Notes: a model not told the origin generated them from the letters alone. Shown: positions 1-10,194, counted from the stretch's first letter. The stretch is DNA of 64,000 nucleotides from Flavobacteriaceae bacterium EG-1 (GCF_009649685.1 NZ_WJPK01000006.1:62001-126000); one strand, 5' to 3'. A program made the numbers and translations.

Positions 1-407
1 TTATAAATTTTTAAAATCTTATCTTTTAAATCTAAGATTACTCTTTGAGCAGTCTTTGCTCCTATACCTTTGATACTTTGAATTGTAGGAACATCTCCTG
101 TAGCAATGGCATCTCTAATTTGAATTGGAGTCAATGAAGATAACATGGTACGTGCTGTACTAGAACCAATTCCGGAAACTGATAAAAGTAATCGAAATAT
201 TTCACGCTCACTCTTTTCTGCAAAACCGAACAATGAATGAGCATCTTCTTTTACTTGTAAATGAGTATAAATATGAACACTTTCCGAATCTAAAACCTTA
301 GAAAAGGTATTCAAAGAAATATTAACGAAATAACCTACACCAGCGCATTCTACAATTAAATGCGTGGGATTTTTCTCAATTAACTTTCCTTTTAAATGAT
401 GAATCAT
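1..407 (-). CDS. ruvA: Holliday junction branch migration protein RuvA (C-terminus cut off by window edge)
   Basis: RuvA binds four-way DNA junctions and loads the RuvB motor. The visible 135 residues start MIHHLKGKL and contain the N-terminal OB-fold domain (about 1-65) and the two helix-hairpin-helix elements (SGIGSSTA near 83-90 and IKGIGAKTA near 118-126). The reading frame is open to base 1, so about the last 60 residues (the RuvB-binding domain III) lie outside the window. The start at 407 gives the usual family N-terminus. The malic enzyme gene lies upstream on the same strand. ruvB is about 18 kb away, so the two are not in one operon. Identification is firm. Confidence 0.95.
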   Translation of the reverse strand, partial: MIHHLKGKLIEKNPTHLIVECAGVGYFVNISLNTFSKVLDSESVHIYTHLQVKEDAHSLFGFAEKSEREIFRLLLSVSGIGSSTARTMLSSLTPIQIRDAIATGDVPTIQSIKGIGAKTAQRVILDLKDKILKIY

Positions 408-489
408 GTCTTATTTATGTTACTAAATAGTGTAATTATCAATTTAAACACACTACCAAACTTTCCAAACATTACGAAATAAGTAAAAT

Positions 490-2784
490 CTACTTTTTAC
501 TTTTCGCTTTTTTCCTTTTCTCTCTTTCTTGCGAATCAATTACAGCAATTGCCGCCATATTTACAATTTCGTCGACGCTAGCACCTAATTGCATTACATG
601 TACTGCTTTCTTTAAACCAACCATAATTGGACCAATAGATGCCGACCCATTTAGTTCTTTCAATAATTTATACGTAATATTTGCCGACTCTAAATTTGGA
701 AAAACCAATGTATTAACGCGTTTACCAGCTAATTTAGAAAAAGGAAAACGACTTTTATGTAATTCTTGATTTAATGCAAAATCTATTTGCACCTCTCCAT
801 CTACAACCAAATCTGGATTTTTTTCATGTAAAATTCGAACTGCCTCTCTAACCTTTTTAGCATTCGGATGAGAAGACGAACCAAAATTTGCGTATGACGC
901 TAGCGCCATAACCGGATCAAAACCAAATGTTGATGCAACATTAGCAGTCATTTGGGCAATTTCAGCTATTTCTTCAGCATTAGGATCTATATTAATTGAA
1001 GTATCCGCCAAAAATAACGGCCCTCTTTGAGTGTTCATTATATTTACTGTAGCGACTCTTTTTACACCGGCTGCACGACCTATAACTTCAAACACAGGAG
1101 TCACTACTTTAGGATATGCCTTAGAATAACCAGAAATCATTCCGTCAGCATCTCCTTCTGCTACCATCATAGCACCAAAATAATTGCGATCTCGCATTTG
1201 CGATTTAGCACTATACAAAGTTACTCCCTGTCGTTTTCTTGCTTGCCAATGCTTTTGAGCATATTGATTACGCTTGTCTAAAGAATCACTTAATTGTAAA
1301 TCAATTATTTGAACATCCGCATTGAATTCTAAATCCTCTTTTAAATCTAGAATAGTCTCACTATTCCCTAAAAGTATAGGAATAGCAATACCTTCTTCAT
1401 GAACAATTTGAGCAGCTCTAAGAACATCCATCTGATCTGCTTCTGCAAATACAATTTTCTTAGGATTAGATTTTGCTCTGTTGTGCAACATGCGCACTAC
1501 TTTATTATCGTTACCTGAACGCAACCATAATTCCTCTTTATATTTATCCCAATCTTCAATAGGATTTTTAGCTACTCCACTTTCAATTGCAGCTTTTGCA
1601 ACCGCTGGTGGAATATCTATGATAAGCCTTGGATCAAAAGGCTTAGGAATAATGTATTCTTGACCAAATGACAATCGAGTCTCACCATATGCAATATTCA
1701 CTTGCTCAGGTACAGATTCCTTTGCAAGTTTTGCAATTGCAACCACAGCGGCTTTTTTCATTTCTTCATTAATAGAGGTAGCTCTAACATCTAATGCGCC
1801 TCTAAAAATGTATGGAAATCCTAAAACATTATTCACCTGATTAGGATGATCTGATCTGCCTGTTGCCATGATTACATCTGGCCTAGTTGTAACCGCCAAT
1901 TCATATTCAATCTCCGGATCCGGATTCGCCATAGCAAACACTATCGGATTCTTCGCCATCGACTTTAGCATTTCTGGTGAAACAACATTCGCAATAGATA
2001 ATCCAATAAAAACATCAGCATCCTGCATCGCCTCAGCTAAAGTATCTATCTTTCTATCGGTACTAAATTCTGCTTTTTCAACCGAAAGACTTTCACGATC
2101 ACTTCGAATAACGCCCTTACTATCCAGCATTACTATATTTTTATCACTTGCACCAAAACTTTTATAGAGCCTAGTACAAGAAACTGCAGCAGCACCTGCT
2201 CCACTTACAACAATTTTTACTTCATCAATTTTTTTACCTGCAATTTCTAAAGCATTAATAAGAGCTGCAGCTGAAATAATTGCCGTTCCATGTTGATCAT
2301 CATGCATTACAGGAATATCCAATTCCGCTTTTAATCTCCTTTCAATTTCAAAAGCTTCTGGCGCACTAATATCTTCCAAATTAATTCCACCAAAAGTTGG
2401 TGCAATCATTTTTACTGTTTCAATAAATTTATCGGGATCTTTAGTATCCACTTCAATATCAATTCCATCAATATCAGAAAATATTTTAAACAATAATGCT
2501 TTTCCTTCCATAACTGGTTTCGAAGCTTCAGGTCCAATATCACCCAAACCTAAAACAGCTGTACCGTTAGAAATAATAGCCACCATGTTTCCTTTTGAAG
2601 TATACCGATAAGCAAGTTCTTTATCCTTATGAATTTCTAAACAAGGCTCAGCTACTCCTGGTGAATATGCTAAAGCAAGATCTCTTTGGGTTGTATAAGG
2701 TTTGGTAGGTACTATTTTAATTTTACCAGGTTGCGGCTTTGCATGATATACTAATGCTTCTCTCCGCAGCTTTTGATTCGCCAT
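490..2784 (-). CDS. maeB: NADP-dependent malic enzyme with C-terminal phosphotransacetylase-like domain
   Basis: Oxidatively decarboxylates malate to pyruvate, producing NADPH in the cytoplasm. The 764 residues match the long MaeB type: malic enzyme N-domain (AYSPGVAEPC near residue 40), Rossmann NAD(P)-binding domain (GAGAAAVSC near 195), then a phosphate acetyl/butyryl-transferase-like domain from about 430 to the end. In this family the C-terminal domain is usually regulatory and not an active transacetylase. The start is supported by a TAACTTTG promoter element 20 bp upstream. ruvA lies downstream on the same strand. No frameshift is seen. Confidence 0.95.
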   Translation of the reverse strand: MANQKLRREALVYHAKPQPGKIKIVPTKPYTTQRDLALAYSPGVAEPCLEIHKDKELAYRYTSKGNMVAIISNGTAVLGLGDIGPEASKPVMEGKALLFKIFSDIDGIDIEVDTKDPDKFIETVKMIAPTFGGINLEDISAPEAFEIERRLKAELDIPVMHDDQHGTAIISAAALINALEIAGKKIDEVKIVVSGAGAAAVSCTRLYKSFGASDKNIVMLDSKGVIRSDRESLSVEKAEFSTDRKIDTLAEAMQDADVFIGLSIANVVSPEMLKSMAKNPIVFAMANPDPEIEYELAVTTRPDVIMATGRSDHPNQVNNVLGFPYIFRGALDVRATSINEEMKKAAVVAIAKLAKESVPEQVNIAYGETRLSFGQEYIIPKPFDPRLIIDIPPAVAKAAIESGVAKNPIEDWDKYKEELWLRSGNDNKVVRMLHNRAKSNPKKIVFAEADQMDVLRAAQIVHEEGIAIPILLGNSETILDLKEDLEFNADVQIIDLQLSDSLDKRNQYAQKHWQARKRQGVTLYSAKSQMRDRNYFGAMMVAEGDADGMISGYSKAYPKVVTPVFEVIGRAAGVKRVATVNIMNTQRGPLFLADTSINIDPNAEEIAEIAQMTANVASTFGFDPVMALASYANFGSSSHPNAKKVREAVRILHEKNPDLVVDGEVQIDFALNQELHKSRFPFSKLAGKRVNTLVFPNLESANITYKLLKELNGSASIGPIMVGLKKAVHVMQLGASVDEIVNMAAIAVIDSQEREKRKKAKSKK

Positions 2785-2803
2785 GTCTCTAGAATTTGAT
2801 TGA

Positions 2804-2811
2804 CAAAGTTA
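2804..2811 (-). promoter_or_regulatory. Candidate Bacteroidetes -7 promoter element for maeB
   Basis: On the minus strand the sequence reads TAACTTTG, an exact match to the TAnnTTTG element used by Bacteroidetes sigma-70. It would start transcription about 14 nt before the maeB start codon. No clear TTTG -33 box is seen at the expected spacing. Confidence 0.5.
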
Positions 2812-2931
2812 GGACAATAGATTCAATAATAAATGCGCCATATCAATCTTAAATGAATCTTTATAAACACTAAAAATATAGGGTGTTAATATTCTACCTT
2901 TTTTGTTCTCTTAAAACGCAACAGGGCCGAT

Positions 2932-3858
2932 TTAATCGAGAAAACTGATGTTGCGCTTTAATCCGGAAAATTTGGTTCGTTTTACTGCCGATTTTTGAAA
3001 CACCTTGCGAAATACATCTTCGGTTATCTCTTTCCAATCTTGTTTTGACATTTCTAACAATTCCGGATGCGGATTAAAAAGTGGCTCTTTGTGGGGTTTT
3101 GAAAAACGATTCCAAGGACATACATCTTGACATACATCACATCCAAAAATCCAGTCATCAAATTGTCCTTTTACCGAAGTAGGTATTTCATTTTTCAATT
3201 CTATAGTAAAATACGAAATACACTTACTGCCATCAACAATATAGGGATCAACAATTGCCTCGGTAGGACAGGCGTCTATACATGCCGTACAGGTACCACA
3301 ATGATCGGTAACTGGTGCATCATATTCCAATTCTAAATCGATTATTAATTCAGCAATAAAATAAAACGAACCTACTTGTTGCGTTAGTAAATTACTGTGT
3401 TTACCAATCCACCCAAGTCCGCTTTTTGCCGCCCATGCTTTATCTAAAACTGGTGCAGAATCTACAAACGCTCTACCACCCACTTCCCCTATTTCTTCGG
3501 AAATAAATTCTTGTAGTTCTTTTAATTTTGATTTGATGACATGATGGTAATCATGCCCATATGCGTACTTAGAAATTTTAAAGGTATTATTGGCTTGTTC
3601 TTCGTGCGGATAATAATTTAGCAATAAAGAAACAACAGATTTAGCGTCGTCTACTAATTTAGTTGGGTCCAACCTTTTGTCAAAATGGTTTTGCATATAC
3701 CCCATTTCGCCATTCATATTCTTATTGAGCCAACTTTCTAAACGTGGCGCTTCTTCTTCTAAAAACTCCGCCTTAGAAATACCGCAAGACAAAAAACCTA
3801 GGCGCTTAGCTTCGGTTTTTATTAATTCCGCATGCTTTTGATTCGAATTCACAAGCAT
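2932..3858 (-). CDS. queG: Epoxyqueuosine reductase QueG
   Basis: Catalyses the last step of queuosine synthesis, reducing epoxyqueuosine to queuosine in the tRNA wobble position, using cobalamin and two 4Fe-4S clusters. The 308 residues carry the conserved VDSAP segment with the catalytic Asp near 133, a first ferredoxin motif (Cys187, 190, 193, 197) and a second set (Cys240, 243, 247). Length is normal for the Bacteroidetes form, which lacks the HEAT-like tail seen in some homologues. It is cytoplasmic. As far as I recall queG often sits beside ruvB in this family; here a 14-kb accessory block separates them. Confidence 0.95.
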   Translation of the reverse strand: MLVNSNQKHAELIKTEAKRLGFLSCGISKAEFLEEEAPRLESWLNKNMNGEMGYMQNHFDKRLDPTKLVDDAKSVVSLLLNYYPHEEQANNTFKISKYAYGHDYHHVIKSKLKELQEFISEEIGEVGGRAFVDSAPVLDKAWAAKSGLGWIGKHSNLLTQQVGSFYFIAELIIDLELEYDAPVTDHCGTCTACIDACPTEAIVDPYIVDGSKCISYFTIELKNEIPTSVKGQFDDWIFGCDVCQDVCPWNRFSKPHKEPLFNPHPELLEMSKQDWKEITEDVFRKVFQKSAVKRTKFSGLKRNISFLD

Positions 3859-3915
3859 AAAAATAAGACAATATCTAGTAGCAGCACTTACGGAAACATG
3901 TCCACCTATACTATT

Positions 3916-4452
3916 TTACAAATATTGAATCTGATATTCATTAATTGTTAGTCCGTCTTCAAACGCTTTGCTTGAAAGGAGTTTTAATTGATGCGGTTTT
4001 TTTGAAGTGCCAAAGAGCCGAATACCATCACCCAGAACCAAAGGATTAAATTTTATCTTGACCACATCTATTAATTCATGATCTAATAGCCATCCTGCAA
4101 ACTTACCGCCACCACACATATAAATATCGGTCTCGGACTTTGCCTTTAGGTCTTTGACAATATCGACTTCTAACTTGCAAATATGTACTTGGCTACTTTG
4201 ATTTTCGAATTGCAAGCCCAATGAAAAAATATAATGTTGCATATGTGGGTATGCCGGCTGACCTGCTACCAAACCATACTTATAACCAAATTCATAGGTT
4301 TTACGCCCCATGATTACGGTTTTAAAATCTTTTAAATCTTCAAGATATGTATTTACACCTTCACCTGATGCCACGAAACCACTGATATCTTCATTCGGAC
4401 CTGCAATAAAACCATCGATTGAAGTTGCTACGTAGTAAATTATTTTTTTCAT
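3916..4452 (-). CDS. Dihydrofolate reductase family protein (RibD C-terminal-like)
   Basis: A 178-residue cytoplasmic protein with the RibD-C/DHFR-like fold. It starts MKKIIYYVATSIDGFIAGP, where SIDGFIA is the family signature, has MGRKTYE near residue 48 and MCGGGKFAGWLL in the second half (the nucleotide-binding region). Members of this family (YwjB/YyaP type) are NADPH-dependent reductases of mostly unknown substrate, and this is probably not the housekeeping FolA. It lies 57 bp before queG on the same strand at the edge of an accessory block. The substrate cannot be inferred. Confidence 0.85.
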   Translation of the reverse strand: MKKIIYYVATSIDGFIAGPNEDISGFVASGEGVNTYLEDLKDFKTVIMGRKTYEFGYKYGLVAGQPAYPHMQHYIFSLGLQFENQSSQVHICKLEVDIVKDLKAKSETDIYMCGGGKFAGWLLDHELIDVVKIKFNPLVLGDGIRLFGTSKKPHQLKLLSSKAFEDGLTINEYQIQYL

Positions 4453-4546
4453 AACCTTGAAGTTACAATTTTATAATCGATTCATAAATGACTTTTGAAT
4501 TGCTATCTCTTTTTCAAATTAGAATTTTTTTGTAGAATTATTAAAT

Positions 4547-5365
4547 TTACTTTTTATTAAAAAAGTCAACAATGGTTTCGGTAAAAAGTGCACCTACTTT
4601 TGTTTCTTTTTGAGGTACGGCGTGCCCCAATTTGGGTACAATCCATAATGATGATTCAGGGATTGAGTTAAATAACTCCAGAGCGATATCAACAGATATT
4701 ATCGGATCTTCATCACCACTAATAATTAAAGTCGGGCAGTTTATAGTTGAGAGGTACGGAGCCGTAAAATTCAAGTCAGTATATGAATCAGACATTTGAT
4801 TGTAGTATTTTAAAAGAAGTCTAATTTGATCTTCACCACCAGGTTGAACGGCATTCATATAATCAATCCAACTAGGATTGTCTATAGCAATTTTCTCATA
4901 GGTTAGTCCTGCCAGCCATTCTCTAGCAACCGGTTGAAAATAAGGTGCCGAACCAATTAAAATTAGAGATTGAATTCGGGTGGTATCCATTGTTGCCATG
5001 TGCAATAATGCCATGGCGCCACCACTAAAACCCATGGCAGAGAATTTATCGATTTTCAACTCATCAAGTAAACCATAGAAATCGATAGCTGAGGCTTTAA
5101 AGGAGAATTCATCTTCAGTGGTCGTAGATTGACCATGCCCTCTAGTATCTACTGAAATGACCCTATTATTTTTACTTAATTCATCTACCCATGGAGACCA
5201 CATATCATGCGTCATGGTATGACCATGCAATAAAAGAATTGCATCACCTTCTCCTTGAATTTCATAATACAGCTTTACCCCGTTTACTTCTGCAAAACTG
5301 CCTTCTTGAGCCAATAGCCCCGGCATCAATACAATTGATATTGCTAGAATGATTAATTTTTTCAT
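4547..5365 (-). CDS. Exported alpha/beta hydrolase
   Basis: A 272-residue alpha/beta hydrolase fold protein with a Sec signal peptide (MKKLIILAIS..., cleavage near LLAQ, residue 20), so probably periplasmic. The oxyanion motif LLLHGHT is near 45-51. The nucleophile elbow is GFSGGA with Ser114, the acid is Asp218 or Asp220 (SGDEDP) and the catalytic His is His248 (LGHAVP). The triad is complete, so it should be an active esterase or related hydrolase; the substrate is unknown. It lies 26 bp downstream of another exported esterase gene and is probably co-transcribed with it. Confidence 0.85.
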   Translation of the reverse strand: MKKLIILAISIVLMPGLLAQEGSFAEVNGVKLYYEIQGEGDAILLLHGHTMTHDMWSPWVDELSKNNRVISVDTRGHGQSTTTEDEFSFKASAIDFYGLLDELKIDKFSAMGFSGGAMALLHMATMDTTRIQSLILIGSAPYFQPVAREWLAGLTYEKIAIDNPSWIDYMNAVQPGGEDQIRLLLKYYNQMSDSYTDLNFTAPYLSTINCPTLIISGDEDPIISVDIALELFNSIPESSLWIVPKLGHAVPQKETKVGALFTETIVDFFNKK

Positions 5366-5391
5366 GTTGTCACTTATTTACTTCCTATTTA

Positions 5392-6441
5392 TTAAAACGT
5401 TAGATATGTATCAAAAAATGGTAGCATATCGTTTAAGGCCCTTCCATCATCGGTCCAAAGTTTATTGGAATGATCACCTATATAGATTTCTGCATAATGT
5501 TTAATTCCTAAAGCTTCAAGCTTTTTACTGAATTCTAAACAGGTGTTGGGTATCAAATTATTATCTTCATTTCTGCCCCAATCGAGTTTCAATGCTTTTA
5601 ATTTTTTAAGATCTTGAATGTGATCATCTATCATTCCTATTGCCGATTTCTTTTTCCATTTCTCAATAACATCGTAATTGGCAATTATGCTATCGTTGAC
5701 ATATTCAAAAGGAAAATCCATATAATAAGGTGGGTTTTCTAGGTTTGGAGAATACGCTCTACCCATGGAAACCAGCACATTTGGCAAAAACTCGGCATAA
5801 CCCGTTATTAGTTGTTCTCGCGATGAAATTTCATTTATTCTTTTGTGTGTATTTGAGTTAAATCCGAATTCTTCTGTAAGTGTTCCTAAATGAGCGGGAG
5901 ACAAGGCGTAAACACTTGAAAATACATCAGAAAAGAGCATGCCCATCTTAATTGCGCCCTGACCTCCCATGGAATGACCGGCAACTCCACGGCTTTCAGC
6001 TTGTGATAAGGTTCTGTATTTTTTATCGATAAATCCTACCAATTCAATACCCGTAAAATCGGCCCATTTTCCGGTTAGACTTGAATTTGTATACCAACTT
6101 CCTCGATATAGGGTATGTTGGTTTGGCATAACCACAATAACTGGTTTTATTTTACCCGTGTTGATGGCTTTATCCATTAATTTATCAAAGTTGTCATAAG
6201 CAATTGCAAGGCTATCGCTCCAAGTAAATCCATGCAAATAGTAGATAACTGGGTAGCGATCTGTAGTTTTATCATAACCCGGAGGAAGGTAAACCGTTAT
6301 TCTACGGGTTGGGTCTTCGCCACCTGGGTTTTCCAAGTAGGCAGAATACAGTTGGTCAATAATTATTTTACCTTTTGTGTCTTGACCAAATGCTACATTG
6401 AACAAAAAGGTGAATAGTGCCGTTAGAAGTAGCTTTTTCAT
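5392..6441 (-). CDS. Exported esterase of the esterase D / putative esterase family
   Basis: A 349-residue protein with a signal peptide (MKKLLLTALF..., cleavage near AFGQ, residue 20) and an esterase D/feruloyl-esterase-like alpha/beta hydrolase domain. RRITVYLPPGYD near 46-57 and YYLHGFTWS near 67-75 are typical, and the nucleophile elbow is GHSMGG with Ser157. Members hydrolyse carboxylic esters of sugars, siderophores or hydroxycinnamates; the sequence does not say which. It lies between a TonB-dependent receptor-like gene upstream and a second exported hydrolase downstream, which would suit uptake and cleavage of an esterified substrate (inference). Confidence 0.85.
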   Translation of the reverse strand: MKKLLLTALFTFLFNVAFGQDTKGKIIIDQLYSAYLENPGGEDPTRRITVYLPPGYDKTTDRYPVIYYLHGFTWSDSLAIAYDNFDKLMDKAINTGKIKPVIVVMPNQHTLYRGSWYTNSSLTGKWADFTGIELVGFIDKKYRTLSQAESRGVAGHSMGGQGAIKMGMLFSDVFSSVYALSPAHLGTLTEEFGFNSNTHKRINEISSREQLITGYAEFLPNVLVSMGRAYSPNLENPPYYMDFPFEYVNDSIIANYDVIEKWKKKSAIGMIDDHIQDLKKLKALKLDWGRNEDNNLIPNTCLEFSKKLEALGIKHYAEIYIGDHSNKLWTDDGRALNDMLPFFDTYLTF

Positions 6442-6498
6442 TTTAGTAGATTTTACGAATTACCAATTAACTGGGGAACATCTATTTTGTATTTGCAT

Positions 6499-8922
6499 TC
6501 ACATACGATCTCGCTCTTCTTGCGAACCTATTTTTCGATTTCTTTTTTCCTTTACTTTTTGATTCCCAAAAGGAAAAGAATAGGTTAATTGAAAAACCCG
6601 TTCAGACCAATCGTTGTCACCAAAAGTTCGTATACCTAATTCGGGTTGATCATACTCCCAATCGATAATGCCGCTGGTAGCTGTTATATCTTGAATACTA
6701 AATGTTAGTGTACTTTCATTTCCGAATTTCTTACTGATTCCGAAATTGACATAGGGCCGCCATGTGTATACTTGGTCGCCGGACATATGCGGAGAAATAT
6801 ACCTAACATCGACATTGGCGGTCCACGAGTTTCCAAACTCGAAAATGTTGGTTAATTGTGCCGTAACTGTAATGAGACCTTTTTCAAAGGGCAAAGGCCG
6901 ATTTGATGCGTCTTTAACTTTTTTGTAGGCACCATCTAAATTCCAGTTCATTTTCCAGATTTCACCAATCTTAACGGGAAAGCTCATACTCAAGAGCAGC
7001 CCGTCCATCCGATCAAAATTGATCGGGGTACTGGTCTGAACACCACTTTCCTTATCAACGGTATTATACCATGAAATTGCCCCGACGGTTCTGTTGATCT
7101 CGAAAGCGATCAAAAAGGAACGATGGTTGTAAGCCAGTCGCGCCGAATTGGTAAACGAAGGCCTAAGGCGGGTATTTGAAAATACGGTTAGGCTAGGGTC
7201 TATCAACACGTAGTATCCGACCAACATCAAAAAATCTGGACGCTCGATGCGTCGGTTAAATGACGCGGTGACCTTACGCACAGAATCAATGGCATAACTT
7301 GCCCTGACGACGGGAAAGGGATTGGTGTAGGTAACTTCAAAATCATTTTCCCCCAGAACATCGTTAAGTTGATATTTATAATTTTCCAAACGTATGCCGA
7401 GGCTGGTTTCCCATTTTTCATTCCATTTTTTTTTATAAGTGGCGTAAGTGGCTAAAATGGTTTCATCGATATCTTGATCCGTTTGAAAGGCCGGATCTTC
7501 GCTCCATATTTCTTCAGCTCTGTTCCGAGCCTGTGAAACGGTATTTGAATGGTTGAACGTGCCTTTCAGTCCCACCTCAAGTTTGCTACCGTTCTCCCAT
7601 TCATGTTCAAAATCGCCCTTTGCCGTATAGATTTCGAAGCGGGAATCTCGGTCGGCCAAGACCTGCTGGTTTTCGGCCTCGGGATTAAGGTTGGATAGGC
7701 CTGAAAAATTTTCCGTGTCAAGCACTACCCTGTCTACATCTAGATTAAGGGAGCTGTTGGTGCCAAGTCGTCGAAAGTAGTTCAGGTTGACAAAGATATT
7801 TCGGTTCGGATTGTCGAGGTCGAGCAGAAATTCCGAATTCAAATCCGGTATTCCATTGATGGTGCCCCTCGAACTACTTCTAAAATCCTGGCCGGACATG
7901 TTGCTACTTGAATAACCGAACAAAGCCCCGATGATGTTGTCGTCGTCGATTTCAAGATCGGCTCCCATGGTAAATCCGGATGAAACGAACCTAGGGTCTG
8001 TGTACAATAACTGGTTTTCGTAAAAATATAGGTTGCCCTCATATTCATATTCCCTAAAATGGTTGAGTTGCCATAAGGGCGATTTGTTGTGTGATCCGGT
8101 GATAGTACCATAAATATTCAAACCGTTGTTGCGATAGTTCAGGTCTAAGCTCCCGCTGCCTTTTTCCCTTTGCCCTATGCCAGCGATCAAGCTTGCATTG
8201 CCGCTCAAACCGGTTATTTTTCTTTCCTTTAATACGATGTGGATGATGCCCGCTGCATTGTTGGAATCATACTTTGCCGATGGCTGATGAATGATCTCAA
8301 TTCGGTCGATGTTTTCGGCTTGCATGCCCTTTAGCTGTTGTATTAGTGTGCCAGGGGGTACACGTGACACCCTATCATTGATCATGACCAATACTTCTCC
8401 CTTATTGTTTAGGCTGATGCTGTTGGCATTTTCGCGAACGATGACCCCAGGTGCCTTTTGTAGCACCTGTAGCGCATTGTTGCCGCTAAAGGTTGGTAGC
8501 GAGCTGACGTTTACAATCAGTCGGTCGTTTTTTTGTTGGAAAAGTGCTTTTTTGCCTACAACCTGAACACCTTGTAATTGTTGTCTACTTACCGTTAATT
8601 GAATTGTACCCAAAGAAAATTCTTCAGAGTCCATGATGGAAATATTCCTGAAAAATGGTTCATACCCTAAAAGGGAAATATTTAGTACATAGTTCCCGAA
8701 TGGTATACTTTCAATACTAAATCTACCAGCAGTATTAGTGGTTACACCTTTTACCAAAACAGAATCTTGTTGTCGCAAAAGTAACACATGTGCAAAAGAC
8801 ATTACTTCTTCGTTTTCATCATTAACCTTACCACTCAAGACACCAATTTGAGCGGATGAAAACTGACTAAAACTTATGAATAAAACAGTAAACATCAAGT
8901 TATTATAATTGAATTGTAGCAT
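6499..8922 (-). CDS. TonB-dependent receptor-like outer membrane beta-barrel protein
   Basis: An 807-residue outer membrane protein. It has a signal peptide (cleavage near FSSAQ, residue 25), a carboxypeptidase-regulatory-like beta-sandwich (about 27-110, GKVNDENEEV...), a plug-like segment (LQVLQKAPGVIV near 150, then IEIIHQPSAKYD near 210) and a long barrel of alternating aromatic strands to the C-terminus. This is the architecture of the OMP_b-brl_3 group. No SusD partner lies nearby, so it is not a classical SusCD pair. The ligand is unknown. Base composition is odd: positions about 6720-8570 are near 47-52% GC in sampled lines, while both ends of the gene and its neighbours are nearer 32-38%. 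Confidence 0.85.
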   Translation of the reverse strand: MLQFNYNNLMFTVLFISFSQFSSAQIGVLSGKVNDENEEVMSFAHVLLLRQQDSVLVKGVTTNTAGRFSIESIPFGNYVLNISLLGYEPFFRNISIMDSEEFSLGTIQLTVSRQQLQGVQVVGKKALFQQKNDRLIVNVSSLPTFSGNNALQVLQKAPGVIVRENANSISLNNKGEVLVMINDRVSRVPPGTLIQQLKGMQAENIDRIEIIHQPSAKYDSNNAAGIIHIVLKERKITGLSGNASLIAGIGQREKGSGSLDLNYRNNGLNIYGTITGSHNKSPLWQLNHFREYEYEGNLYFYENQLLYTDPRFVSSGFTMGADLEIDDDNIIGALFGYSSSNMSGQDFRSSSRGTINGIPDLNSEFLLDLDNPNRNIFVNLNYFRRLGTNSSLNLDVDRVVLDTENFSGLSNLNPEAENQQVLADRDSRFEIYTAKGDFEHEWENGSKLEVGLKGTFNHSNTVSQARNRAEEIWSEDPAFQTDQDIDETILATYATYKKKWNEKWETSLGIRLENYKYQLNDVLGENDFEVTYTNPFPVVRASYAIDSVRKVTASFNRRIERPDFLMLVGYYVLIDPSLTVFSNTRLRPSFTNSARLAYNHRSFLIAFEINRTVGAISWYNTVDKESGVQTSTPINFDRMDGLLLSMSFPVKIGEIWKMNWNLDGAYKKVKDASNRPLPFEKGLITVTAQLTNIFEFGNSWTANVDVRYISPHMSGDQVYTWRPYVNFGISKKFGNESTLTFSIQDITATSGIIDWEYDQPELGIRTFGDNDWSERVFQLTYSFPFGNQKVKEKRNRKIGSQEERDRM

Positions 8923-8961
8923 CTTTGGGATAACTTTTAACTTGATTGATTAATACCAAAT

Positions 8962-10155
8962 TTACCTCGGCTGAAGGTCTGGATCAATCCCCATCATAGC
9001 CTTTGCTAAAAACTCACGTGAGATATAAGCATTCGCAGGATGAATTTTGCCCAATCTCGCATCTCGGAACATGCGTTCAAAACCAGCTTTGTGCAGTAAA
9101 CCATATCCTCCCATTATATCCATTGCTTTATCTACAACTTTCCAAGAACCTTCCACGGACCGGCATTTAGCAGCAACTATTTTAACACCCCAAGCAGGAC
9201 CATAATCTTTACCCTCACTCCATTCTCGTGCAACAGTATCTAAATGAGGCCCAATTCCTTCTATCTCCATTACCATTTCACCAACGTCATGTTGTATAAC
9301 ACCATTATACGCCATTGATGGGCGATCAAATGAAATTGATTTTTTCTGCGGAAGTTTTTCTAAAACCATGTGTAATACACGTTGTGCAAGACCGTAATAA
9401 ACATTTGCAAACCCCATTAATGCCCAGCAAAATACCCCCAACACAAAACCATCCATACCCTTAAAACCGGTTGGAAGTTTTCGAACAATCATTGCATCTG
9501 GCACAAATACACCATTTAAAATGGTATCATCAGAACGTGTAGCGCGCATACCTAAAACATCATCCCAAGATTCTTTTATTTCATAATTTTTAGTTTCCCT
9601 AGGCATAAAAGCATGAATTACTAATGGATTATCTGGATCACTATTATCTTGTCCATGAAAACCTAAATAATCCCAAACAGGTGTTAAACTACCAAACATT
9701 TTATGACCGGTAAATTTATACCCGCCCTCAACTTTTTCTGCTTTACAAGTAGAATAGGTTGCAGGGGAATCATTACCAGATTCGCCATGGCCAGCAGCAA
9801 AAACTTTACCTTTTCCGGCTTCTTCCAATAACCATTGTATGGAGGTATCACCGGCTCTCCATAAATCGGCAACCAAACCCGTCCAATACACATGCATATT
9901 TAAAGCAAGTGCCGTAGGGGCCGCGTGATATGCTAATTTTCGAGTTATTTGTTCCACTTCGTCTAACAACATGCCATAGCCACCAAATTCTTCTGGAACC
10001 GCAATTAATAAATACCCAGCTTCTTTTAGATCATCAAAATCTTCTTGAAAAAACAAGTTATTGGCATCGTAATGTGCCGCTCGTTTTCCACAATTTTCGA
10101 AAATGGTTTCTAATTTCTCTAAGAGTTCTATTTTATTGTTACTTTTTGTTTTCAT
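8962..10155 (-). CDS. Acyl-CoA dehydrogenase family protein
   Basis: A 397-residue flavoprotein of the acyl-CoA dehydrogenase fold. It has an N-terminal helical domain (LIAVPEEFGGYGM near 53-65), a middle beta-domain (GGYKFTGHKMFGSLTP near 143-158, WDDVLGMRATRSDD near 196-210) and a C-terminal helical domain with IMGGYGLLHKAGFERMFRD near 348-366. No signal peptide, so cytoplasmic. The divergence from standard fatty acid enzymes, and a C-terminus resembling flavin-dependent monooxygenase relatives, leave the substrate open. It sits 40 bp upstream of the TonB receptor-like gene on the same strand. It is distinct from the 754-residue enzyme at 19249. Confidence 0.8.
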   Translation of the reverse strand: MKTKSNNKIELLEKLETIFENCGKRAAHYDANNLFFQEDFDDLKEAGYLLIAVPEEFGGYGMLLDEVEQITRKLAYHAAPTALALNMHVYWTGLVADLWRAGDTSIQWLLEEAGKGKVFAAGHGESGNDSPATYSTCKAEKVEGGYKFTGHKMFGSLTPVWDYLGFHGQDNSDPDNPLVIHAFMPRETKNYEIKESWDDVLGMRATRSDDTILNGVFVPDAMIVRKLPTGFKGMDGFVLGVFCWALMGFANVYYGLAQRVLHMVLEKLPQKKSISFDRPSMAYNGVIQHDVGEMVMEIEGIGPHLDTVAREWSEGKDYGPAWGVKIVAAKCRSVEGSWKVVDKAMDIMGGYGLLHKAGFERMFRDARLGKIHPANAYISREFLAKAMMGIDPDLQPR

Positions 10156-10194
10156 GGTGTGTCGTATTAAAGCATATATTTTAGTAATCTTAAA

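Noticed and set aside
6720-8570. GC-rich stretch considered as an inserted mobile element
   Set aside because: The TonB receptor frame runs through it without interruption and there are no inverted repeats or transposase; a recombined gene segment explains it better.
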